A stretch of 23,565 bases of DNA. It comes from Nitrospirota bacterium (GTDB taxonomy: Bacteria; Nitrospirota; Thermodesulfovibrionia; Thermodesulfovibrionales; JdFR-85). The DNA is taken from the NCBI GenBank assembly GCA_003232715.1, contig QIJG01000214.1, forward strand, positions 1-23,565, written 5' to 3'. Both the position numbers and the translations under genes were made by a program. The notes beneath the pieces are model-generated. The model saw only the letters and a program-made list of their open reading frames with translations. It was not told where the DNA came from and searched no databases. Positions 13,817 to 20,304 of this stretch are shown here, piece after piece; within the stretch, counting starts at the first letter, position 1, and each line of letters begins with the position of its first letter.

Positions 13817-15496
13817 TTATTGCAGCTCTTTTGGGGATGAACCTTGAATTTTATCGGAATCCGTTTTATTTGTTGGCCGGGGCAGTCTTATAAAGAAACT
13901 GGTGCCCTTGCCCAGAGTGCTCTTTACCTTGATATGCCCGCCATGTTTTCTTACTATGCCGTGAGTTACAGCCAGTCCGAGTCCTGTGCCTTTTCCTACC
14001 GGTTTTGTGGTAAAAAATGGTTCGAAGAGTTTGCTCATATGTTCTTCCGGAATTCCGGGGCCTGTATCAGTGAACTCTATCTCAATGAATTCCTTCCCAT
14101 CTTCAGTTAACTGTCTTGTTGCTATAGTGATTTGCCCCCTGTTGTTCATGGCGTCGGCAGCATTGATGAGAAGGTTCATAAAGACCTGCTGAAGTTGCGA
14201 GGCATCACCTATAATGCGCGGCAGGTCGGGGAAAAGGTCGGTAATGATCTTTATATTATGAAATTTAACCTGGTTCCGGATGATCTCAAGGGTATGTCTG
14301 ATGGTGTTATTTATATCAACATCCGCGCGCTCTGCAGGTATGGCCCTTGAGAAACCAAGGAGGCCTTTTATTATCTTTGAGCAACGCTCTGCCTGTTCGA
14401 TGATCACCTCAAGGTCTTCCCTGTCCATCTTGTTTTCAGGGGGTGTCCTCTTGAGCATCAGGTATGCAAAGGTTACAATTCCTGTCAGTGGACTGTTAAT
14501 CTCATGGGCAACACCTGCGGCCATGCGGCCAAGGGAGGCAAGCTTTTCAGTATGTATAAGCTGCTCCTGTCCACGTCTGATCTCCTCTGTTTTTTCCGCA
14601 ACCTCGGCCTCAAGTTCTTTTGCCCAGTTTTCCAGTTTCTGCCTGGCATTTCTCAGCTCATGCGTCATGGAGTTAAAGGTATCCGCAAGTATGCCTATTT
14701 CGTCACGTGTCTTTATCTCTACCCTGTGGTTAAGGTCCCCCTTTGAGACGCTTTGCATTCCTTCTGCCAGAAGCTGGAGGGGGTTTATCAGGATCTTCCA
14801 GAGTATGATGCAGAGCACTATACAAAAGAAGAAAGTGAAGATGACCCCGAAGGTAAGGGTCTCGATTTTCTGCCTTCTAAGGGTGCTGTCAATACCGGAG
14901 AGGGAATAATCCGTTTCCAGAATTCCGAGTATCTTTTTGTCGGACGGGTGGTAATGGCATGATGCAGTGTAGCAGGTTTTCTGATTAATAATGGGACGTA
15001 AGAACCTCAATGCCCGTCCATTATCTCCCTTTATGATTGTCCACATACTGTTGTTCTGCATTTTTAGTGTTTCATGCGGTCTGGAGGGGTTGGTATGGCA
15101 GAGCCTGCAGGAGAAATTAATATCGATCTTCTTCCCGATCATTTTCCTGTCACTTGAGAAGCGAACCTTTCCCTGAAGATTGTAAATCTTGATGTTCATT
15201 ATATTTTCTGATGAACCCATGGTTTCGATAGTATCCTGAATTGTTCCAACCTGGTGGGCATGCATATTTATAAATATGCTCTTTTCGATCATTGCCGTAT
15301 ATGCAGCTGTATGGCGTATGGAGTTGTTGAGAAACTCCTGCTCGCCGCGTATGATTATCATGTACCAGAAAATGGAACTCCCTGCTAATACCAGGATGCC
15401 GATGGCAACTATTAACTTCAGGCTTAAGGAGTGGCGGGATTTTTTTGCGATCAGGTCTTTCAGGAAGTTAATTTTCCCCTTGAAATCAATAACCAT
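13817..15496 (-). CDS. Membrane sensor histidine kinase with two haem c motifs
   Basis: A 559-residue kinase. TM1 is at about 26-49; the extracytoplasmic sensor at about 50-212 carries CRLCH (C130, C133, H134) and CYTASCH (C175, C180, H181), CX2CH and CX4CH haem c sites. TM2 is at about 214-234, HAMP at 235-285, then a coiled coil. The DHp phospho-histidine is H331 in GVAHEINSPLTG, and the C-terminal GHKL ATPase has DTGPGIPEEH and GKGTGLGLAV. The segment SCHYHPSDKKILGILETDYSL resembles haem-sensor kinases of Geobacter and related bacteria, as I remember them. AAGGGG precedes the ATG. Divergent from nuoA, it probably reports periplasmic redox state to the NtrC-type regulator. Confidence 0.93.
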   Translation of the reverse strand: MVIDFKGKINFLKDLIAKKSRHSLSLKLIVAIGILVLAGSSIFWYMIIIRGEQEFLNNSIRHTAAYTAMIEKSIFINMHAHQVGTIQDTIETMGSSENIMNIKIYNLQGKVRFSSDRKMIGKKIDINFSCRLCHTNPSRPHETLKMQNNSMWTIIKGDNGRALRFLRPIINQKTCYTASCHYHPSDKKILGILETDYSLSGIDSTLRRQKIETLTFGVIFTFFFCIVLCIILWKILINPLQLLAEGMQSVSKGDLNHRVEIKTRDEIGILADTFNSMTHELRNARQKLENWAKELEAEVAEKTEEIRRGQEQLIHTEKLASLGRMAAGVAHEINSPLTGIVTFAYLMLKRTPPENKMDREDLEVIIEQAERCSKIIKGLLGFSRAIPAERADVDINNTIRHTLEIIRNQVKFHNIKIITDLFPDLPRIIGDASQLQQVFMNLLINAADAMNNRGQITIATRQLTEDGKEFIEIEFTDTGPGIPEEHMSKLFEPFFTTKPVGKGTGLGLAVTHGIVRKHGGHIKVKSTLGKGTSFFIRLPRPTNKTDSDKIQGSSPKELQ

Positions 15497-15507
15497 TTTC
15501 AGCCCCT

Positions 15508-15523
15508 TGCAGAAGTGCAGAAG
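15508..15523. repeat. Tandem 8-bp repeat upstream of the kinase gene
   Basis: TGCAGAAG occurs twice in direct succession (15508-15515 and 15516-15523), immediately upstream of the kinase ribosome binding site. Two in-phase copies could be a binding site near the kinase start or a simple duplication. Confidence 0.5.
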
Positions 15524-15525
15524 TT

Positions 15526-15566
15526 ATGTAAGTGCCTCATTATTTACACTAATTTGCACTTTACAT
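15526..15566. promoter_or_regulatory. Imperfect inverted repeat in the kinase/nuo divergent region
   Basis: ATGTAAGTGC (15526-15535) is matched by GCACTTTACAT (15556-15566), the reverse complement with one extra base. The 20-nt centre is AT-rich. A dyad of this size between divergent promoters is a plausible operator, for example for the NtrC-type regulator. No binding data support this, and I see no clear sigma-54 -24/-12 element. Confidence 0.35.
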
Positions 15567-15586
15567 TTAAACTCTACTATAAACCG

Positions 15587-15604
15587 GAACTGAAAATCCA
15601 GTTC
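15587..15604. promoter_or_regulatory. Short dyad in the kinase/nuo divergent region
   Basis: GAACTG (15587-15592) and CAGTTC (15599-15604) form a perfect 6-bp inverted repeat with a 6-nt spacer, about 70 bp upstream of the nuo -35 box. It is operator-like in spacing, but short dyads occur by chance in AT-rich DNA. Confidence 0.3.
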
Positions 15605-15673
15605 TTATGATTTCAATATAACGTAAAGTCATAGTTTTGGATTTTTGTCAAGGTAGAACTTTAATTTTTTTTA

Positions 15674-15703
15674 TTGACAAAGCCATCTTTTTTATTGTAT
15701 ATA
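15674..15703 (+). promoter_or_regulatory. nuo operon promoter
   Basis: A perfect TTGACA (15674-15679), 18 nt, then TATATA (15698-15703). A start 7-8 nt downstream falls at about 15710-15711, the A of the nuoA ATG. No Shine-Dalgarno is present before nuoA, and an in-frame TGA inside the TTGACA box (15675-15677) prevents any further upstream start. Together these point to a leaderless transcript. Confidence 0.6.
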
Positions 15704-15710
15704 TGTATTC

Positions 15711-16082
15711 ATGCCAGGAAGCTATTTGCCATCAAACTACCTACCCGTACTGATTTTTCTTGTCATCTCCCTTGCCTTCGGACTCGGTGCCCTTATTATG
15801 GGCAGTATGTTCAGGTTAAAGAGACCTTATAAAGAGAAACTCATGCCCTATGAATCGGGCATGACACCTTTTGGTGAGCCCCGGTATAGATTCTCTATCA
15901 AGTTTTATGTGATAGCCATGCTCTTTGTGGTATTTGATGTAGAGGTTATTTTCCTCTATCCATGGGCGATTGTTTTTGGCAAGCTTGGTCTTTTTGCCTT
16001 CATAGAGATGATTATCTTTATCTTTGTGCTCCTCGTGGGGTATGTGTATGCATGGCGGAAAGAGGCGTTTACGTGGGAATAA
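15711..16082 (+). CDS. nuoA: NADH-quinone oxidoreductase subunit A
   Basis: A 123-residue membrane subunit of respiratory complex I with three predicted helices (about 10-30, 64-84 and 92-112). The conserved loop is KEKLMPYESGM, with PRYRFSIKFYVIAMLFVVFDVE after it; E and D in FDVEV belong to the known quinone/proton-path region. The canonical family cysteine of YECG is serine here (YESG), seen in other bacterial NuoA. It is first in the nuo operon, directly after the promoter, with an apparently leaderless start. A hairpin follows the stop. Confidence 0.95.
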   Translation: MPGSYLPSNYLPVLIFLVISLAFGLGALIMGSMFRLKRPYKEKLMPYESGMTPFGEPRYRFSIKFYVIAMLFVVFDVEVIFLYPWAIVFGKLGLFAFIEMIIFIFVLLVGYVYAWRKEAFTWE

Positions 16083-16126
16083 GGATTGACTATTTTGTAT
16101 TATAAAGGATTATCATTAGTCAATCC
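16083..16126 (+). other. Hairpin between nuoA and nuoB
   Basis: GGATTGACTA (16083-16092) and TAGTCAATCC (16117-16126) are a perfect 10-bp inverted repeat with a 24-nt AT-rich loop. It starts right after the nuoA stop and ends 5 nt before the nuoB ribosome binding site. It is not followed by a U tract, so an mRNA-stability, processing or translation-control element is more likely than a terminator. Confidence 0.6.
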
Positions 16127-16144
16127 AAAACAGGAGTTTGTTTG

Positions 16145-16666
16145 ATGATAATTGATACTACGGTCACAATGGTAGAAGTTGAAGAAGGGGTTAAGATAAT
16201 CCCAGGTGCCAATACCATTATCACCACTATGGATAAGCTCATCAATTGGGGAAGGGGCTCTTCACTTTGGCCTGTCACCTTCGGACTTGCCTGCTGTGCT
16301 ATTGAGATGATGACCGCCGGTTCAAGTCATTATGATATGGATCGGCTCGGCATGATCTTCAGGGGGTCTCCGAGACAGGCAGATCTTCTTATAGTTGCAG
16401 GGACCGTTGCCAAAAAGATGGCCCCGGTTGTCAGGAGGGTCTATGACCAGATGCCGGAGCCGAGGTATGTGATATCCATGGGGAGCTGTGCGTGTTCAGG
16501 TGGTATCTTCCGTTCCTACAGCACTGTTCAGGGTTGTGACAGCTTCCTTCCTGTGGATGTATATGTGCCTGGCTGTCCACCAAGACCTGAGGCACTTATG
16601 TACGGAGTTGGAAAGTTGCAGGAAAAGATCAGAAAGGAGTATTTCCGTTGGAGCCGCTGGAGATAA
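16145..16666 (+). CDS. nuoB: NADH-quinone oxidoreductase subunit B
   Basis: A 173-residue peripheral-arm subunit carrying cluster N2, the last iron-sulfur cluster before quinone. The cysteine ligands are visible: adjacent C50-C51 in GLACCAIE, C115 in GSCACSGG and C144 in VPGCPPRPEAL. The start is the ATG at 16145, 8 nt after AGGAG; a TTG just before it (16142) would add one residue. The last 19 nt overlap nuoC. Length and motifs are normal. Confidence 0.96.
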   Translation: MIIDTTVTMVEVEEGVKIIPGANTIITTMDKLINWGRGSSLWPVTFGLACCAIEMMTAGSSHYDMDRLGMIFRGSPRQADLLIVAGTVAKKMAPVVRRVYDQMPEPRYVISMGSCACSGGIFRSYSTVQGCDSFLPVDVYVPGCPPRPEALMYGVGKLQEKIRKEYFRWSRWR

Positions 16667-17181
16667 CTGAAAGGATTAAAGAGAAATTTCCCGAAGAAGT
16701 CATGGATGTCATTGAGTTCAGGGAACAACTCTCTGTGGTGATAAAAAAGGAGAGGATTGTCGAGATCTGCCGCTGGTTGCATGATGAGCCCATCCTTGGA
16801 TTTAACTATCTTAAAGACATCTGTGGAGTGGACTATCTTGGTAAAAAACCCGTGAGGTTTGAGGTTGTTTATACACTATACTCAATGAGATACCGCTACA
16901 TGCTGAGGTTGAAGGCTGCGGTTGGTGAAGATGAGGCTTCTATTGACAGTGTGGTGCCTGTCTGGATTGGTGCCAACTGGCATGAGAGAGAGTGTTACGA
17001 TATGTACGGCATAAGATTTACCGGTCATCCTGATCTCAGCAGGGTTTTGATGCCTGAGGACTGGGAGGGCCATCCTCTCAGAAAGGACTATCCTGAAAGG
17101 GGACCTGAGACGCAGTGGCAGGGCTTTCAGGAGGTTCTTGACAAGGCGCAGAAGTTTAAGGGGTTTTCGTGGCAGGGATAG
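16648..17181 (+). CDS. nuoC: NADH-quinone oxidoreductase subunit C
   Basis: A 177-residue 30-kDa-type subunit of the complex I peripheral arm. Family marks are FNYLKDICGVDYLG, FEVVYTLYS, then VWIGANWHERECYDMYGI and the C-terminal MPEDWEGHPLRKDYPE. The chosen start is a TTG at 16648, 8 nt after AAAGGAG, lying inside the end of nuoB; no ATG fits better. It is a separate gene, not fused to nuoD, and its 3' end overlaps nuoD by 13 nt, implying coupled translation of B, C and D. Confidence 0.95.
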   Translation: MEPLEITERIKEKFPEEVMDVIEFREQLSVVIKKERIVEICRWLHDEPILGFNYLKDICGVDYLGKKPVRFEVVYTLYSMRYRYMLRLKAAVGEDEASIDSVVPVWIGANWHERECYDMYGIRFTGHPDLSRVLMPEDWEGHPLRKDYPERGPETQWQGFQEVLDKAQKFKGFSWQG

Positions 17182-18365
17182 AGCAGCCGCTTCAGACTAA
17201 AGAACTTACCGTCAGTATGGGCCCCCAGCACCCATCCACTCACGGGGTTCTCAGACTCGTCCTTGAACTCGATGGAGAGACCGTTGTTAAATGCACTCCC
17301 CATGTGGGTTATCTTCACCGTGGGGTTGAAAAACTTGCCGAGGGGATGACCTACCTGCAGGCATTGCCATTATCAGACAGGCTTGATTACATATCTTCAA
17401 TGTCCAACAATGTTGGATACTGTCTTGCCGTGGAAAGGCTTTTCGGGATCGAGGCCCCTGACAGGGCAAAGTTTATCAGGACGATAGTCTGCGAGATGAC
17501 CCGTATCAGCAGCCATATCATCTGGGTTGCCACCCATGCCCTTGACCTTGGTGCAATGACCGTATTTTTATACTCTTTCAGGGAGAGGGAGTGGTTACTT
17601 GACCTTTTTGAGATGCTATGCGGTGCAAGGATGACTGTGAGTTATCCGAGGATCGGAGGGGTCAGAAACGATGTCTCCCAGGAGTTCGTTGACGGCCTGT
17701 ATAAATTTACCGAGGAATTTCCAGAAAGGATTGAAGAGTATGAGACACTTATTGATCAGAACCGTATCTGGCTTGGAAGGACAAAGGGGATAGGTGTGAT
17801 CTCGGCAGAGGAGGCGATAAACTGGGGTCTCAGCGGGCCGGTACTCAGGGGATCCGGCGTTGATTATGATATAAGAAAACGTTTTCCCTATGATGCCTAT
17901 GACAAGGTGGACTTTGATGTTCCGGTAGGCAAGAACGGAGATGTATACGATAGATACCGCTGCAGGATGGAGGAACTGAGACAGTCCATAAGGATAATCA
18001 AGCAGTGCATTGAGAGATTGCCACGTGGCCCTGTAATGACACCTGACGCACCTAAATTCACCTTGCCGCCAAAAGAGAGGGTCCTGGCGGATATGGAATC
18101 ATTGATCCACCACTTTGTACTGATAACAAAGGGGCCGATGGCTGCCCCGGAAGGGGAGATATATGTTGCTACCGAGGTTCCAAAGGGTGAACTTGGTTAC
18201 TACATTGTAAGTGATGGTACAGGAAAGCCATACAGGATGAGGGTACGAGCCCCTTCTTTTGTCCATGTCTCGCTACTGCCGAGGCTCTGCGAGGGAGGGA
18301 TGGTGGCTGATGTTGTAGCCAATATCGGTACAATCGATATAGTGCTTGGTGAGTGCGACAGGTGA
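17169..18365 (+). CDS. nuoD: NADH-quinone oxidoreductase subunit D
   Basis: A 398-residue 49-kDa-type subunit that, with NuoB, forms the quinone-binding site and descends from the NiFe-hydrogenase large subunit. Visible marks are SMGPQHPSTHGVLR near the N-terminus, VGYLHRGVEKL, the MSNNVGYCLAVERL region and the ending IDIVLGECDR. The hydrogenase nickel-ligand cysteine pairs are absent, as expected. The start is a GTG at 17169 with AAGGGG 5 nt upstream, inside the nuoC 3' end. Length is normal. Confidence 0.96.
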   Translation: MAGIEQPLQTKELTVSMGPQHPSTHGVLRLVLELDGETVVKCTPHVGYLHRGVEKLAEGMTYLQALPLSDRLDYISSMSNNVGYCLAVERLFGIEAPDRAKFIRTIVCEMTRISSHIIWVATHALDLGAMTVFLYSFREREWLLDLFEMLCGARMTVSYPRIGGVRNDVSQEFVDGLYKFTEEFPERIEEYETLIDQNRIWLGRTKGIGVISAEEAINWGLSGPVLRGSGVDYDIRKRFPYDAYDKVDFDVPVGKNGDVYDRYRCRMEELRQSIRIIKQCIERLPRGPVMTPDAPKFTLPPKERVLADMESLIHHFVLITKGPMAAPEGEIYVATEVPKGELGYYIVSDGTGKPYRMRVRAPSFVHVSLLPRLCEGGMVADVVANIGTIDIVLGECDR

Positions 18366-18402
18366 CAATAAAAAAGCTGAAAGTCAAGAAAATTAATATA
18401 TT

Positions 18403-18858
18403 ATGGATATTTTTGAAGAGATAAGGGCTTTATCAGAGAAGTACCCCGACCGGAGGGGTGCCCTGCTCCATGCACTCTATGTTGCCCAGAAAGATGCAGG
18501 CTGGCTGAGCCAGGAGGCCCTCAATACAGTCTCCAATGCCCTGAACCTGCCGCAGGCCACTGTAAAGGGTGTGGCAACCTTTTATTCCATGTATAAACAC
18601 CGGCCCATGGGGCGTCATCTTATACAGTTATGCACCAATGTGGCCTGCATGATTATGGGAGCGGAAAGTCTTGTGGACTTCCTGAAGGGTAAATATGGAG
18701 TTGAGCCCGGCGGCACAACCGGGGACGGAAGGTTTTCACTGGTGATAATGGAGTGTATAGGAGCCTGTGACAGGGCACCAGCAATGCTTGTGGATACGGA
18801 CTTTCACTCTGACCTTACCGAGGACAATATAGTGGAGATAATAGAGGAGTATAAATAA
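18403..18858 (+). CDS. nuoE: NADH-quinone oxidoreductase subunit E
   Basis: A 151-residue 24-kDa-type subunit of the NADH-oxidising module, carrying the 2Fe-2S cluster N1a. Ligands are C77 and C82 in LCTNVACMI and C118 and C122 in ECIGACDRAPAM. The N-terminal helical part, with GVATFYSMY, is standard. The 37-nt gap after nuoD lacks an obvious ribosome binding site (the sequence before the ATG is AT-only), so initiation may depend on readthrough from nuoD or on an unstructured leader. A 101-nt gap separates it from nuoF. Confidence 0.95.
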   Translation: MDIFEEIRALSEKYPDRRGALLHALYVAQKDAGWLSQEALNTVSNALNLPQATVKGVATFYSMYKHRPMGRHLIQLCTNVACMIMGAESLVDFLKGKYGVEPGGTTGDGRFSLVIMECIGACDRAPAMLVDTDFHSDLTEDNIVEIIEEYK

Positions 18859-18959
18859 AACTTGAAATCTCTGGTTACGGGAAATTTGTAGCAAGTATTT
18901 TGTTTGGCAAGCAATTAGTGTGAATTCGTGTCCATTCGTAGCTGAATTCAATCAAGGTT
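18859..18959 (+). other. nuoE-nuoF intergenic spacer with repeat-like sequence
   Basis: A 101-nt gap, long for this operon. It contains ATTCGT twice with a 10-nt period (18924-18929 and 18934-18939), bracketed by GAATTC at 18922-18927 and 18944-18949. The string reads like intergenic repeats I have seen dispersed in other bacterial genomes. AAGG (18954-18957) just before the nuoF ATG is its ribosome binding site. I see no gene in it. Confidence 0.4.
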
Positions 18960-20228
18960 ATGGAAAAATTTCTATTAAAAAACATCGAAAATCCGGATTC
19001 GGCCAGCCTTGAGGAATACCAGAGGGTTGGTGGTTATAAGTCCCTGAACAAGGCCCTTCAGCTGGAGCCTTCGGATATTATTGCACAAGTCAAGGCAGCA
19101 GGGCTGAGGGGCAGGGGAGGGGCAGGTTTTCCTACAGGTATGAAGTGGGATTTTGCCTCCAGAGACGTAAAATTTCCGAAATATCTTATCTGTAATGCTG
19201 ATGAAGGTGAGCCCGGGACATTTAAGGACAGGCCCATACTTGAGAAGAATCCACACCTCCTTATCGAAGGGATGGCAATATCTGCCCATGCCCTTAAGTC
19301 AGATAGGGGGTACATATACCTCAGGGGTGAGTACCCTTATGCAAGGGTTGTCCTTGAGAAGGCCATTGAAGAGGCATACGCAAAGGGATATCTTGGAGAT
19401 AATATAGCCGGGAAGGGTTCCGGATTTCACCTTAGCGTTCATCAGGGTGCCGGTGCCTATATCTGCGGAGAGGAGACTGCCCTGATCGAGTCAATAGAGG
19501 GCTGGAGGGGGCAGCCGAGGATCAAGCCTCCTTTCCCTGTTAATGTCGGTGCCTGGGGGATGCCTACAGTGGTTAATAATGTGGAGACCCTGGCGAACAT
19601 TCCCTTAATTGTTGCCATAGGTGCTGAAAAATATTCTGCAATAGGAAACCCTGAGTGTCCGGGGCCAAAACTCTTTTCTGTAAGCTGTTGTGTTGAAACC
19701 CCGGGTGTTTATGAACTGCCGATGGGAATTACCCTCAAAGAGATTATATATGACCATGCAGGTGGTGTCCGGGGTGGCCGTAAGCTGAAGGCTGTGATTC
19801 CCGGCGGTATCTCTGCCCCGGTGCTGCCGCCCGATGGGGTTGATTGCCCCATGGATTTTGTCAATCTTCCAAAGCGTGGCAGTATGCTTGGTTCAGGGGC
19901 GGTAATGGTCTTTGATGACACGGTATGTATGGTTAAGGTCTGCTGGCGTGCGATGAGTTTTTTTGAACATGAATCGTGTGGTAAATGTACACCCTGCCGT
20001 GAAGGCACCGGATGGATGAGGAATATCCTTAAAAGGATTGAAGGTGGATTTGGTCGTGATAATGATATAGAACTGCTGCAGGATATCTCCCTCAGCATTA
20101 TCGGAAAGACCTTCTGTCCTCTTGGTGATGGCGCTGCAGGTGTTGTGCTTGGTTTTATAAAGAATTTCTCTGATGAGTTCAGGTATCATATCACGAACAA
20201 AAAATGTATGGTAAGTAAAGACTTATAA
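18960..20228 (+). CDS. nuoF: NADH-quinone oxidoreductase subunit F
   Basis: A 422-residue 51-kDa-type subunit that binds NADH and FMN and holds 4Fe-4S cluster N3. The FMN/NADH loop is RGRGGAGFPTGMKW (50-63), then CNADEGEPGTFKDR and GAGAYICGEETALIESIEG. The N3 ligands are C340, C343 and C346 in ESCGKCTPCREGT and C386 in TFCPLGDGA. No extra N- or C-terminal ferredoxin domains are fused, unlike the HydB subunits of bifurcating hydrogenases, which supports a complex I role. A 76-nt gap with a hairpin follows. Confidence 0.97.
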   Translation: MEKFLLKNIENPDSASLEEYQRVGGYKSLNKALQLEPSDIIAQVKAAGLRGRGGAGFPTGMKWDFASRDVKFPKYLICNADEGEPGTFKDRPILEKNPHLLIEGMAISAHALKSDRGYIYLRGEYPYARVVLEKAIEEAYAKGYLGDNIAGKGSGFHLSVHQGAGAYICGEETALIESIEGWRGQPRIKPPFPVNVGAWGMPTVVNNVETLANIPLIVAIGAEKYSAIGNPECPGPKLFSVSCCVETPGVYELPMGITLKEIIYDHAGGVRGGRKLKAVIPGGISAPVLPPDGVDCPMDFVNLPKRGSMLGSGAVMVFDDTVCMVKVCWRAMSFFEHESCGKCTPCREGTGWMRNILKRIEGGFGRDNDIELLQDISLSIIGKTFCPLGDGAAGVVLGFIKNFSDEFRYHITNKKCMVSKDL

Positions 20229-20246
20229 GGGTGCTGAATAATCGGG

Positions 20247-20288
20247 GGTATGGGCTTAAAAGCTGAAGCTCATACCTGTAACCTGTAA
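20247..20288 (+). other. Hairpin and tandem heptamer between nuoF and nuoG
   Basis: GGTATGGGCTT (20247-20257) pairs with AAGCTCATACC (20266-20276), an 11-bp stem with one G-U pair and an 8-nt loop. CCTGTAA is then repeated twice in tandem (20275-20288). There is no U tract, so this is unlikely to be a strong terminator; an mRNA-processing or dispersed-repeat origin is possible. Confidence 0.55.
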
Positions 20289-20304
20289 CCGGAATAAAAG
20301 AAAG

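Noticed and set aside
14280..14909. 209-codon plus-strand open frame inside the sensor kinase
   Set aside because: Low-complexity Ser-rich translation typical of an antisense shadow; the kinase reading is unambiguous.
15497..15710. Sigma-54 promoter for nuo, expected from the NtrC-type neighbour
   Set aside because: No GG-N10-GC element with flanking consensus on either strand; a sigma-70-type TTGACA/TATATA fits instead.
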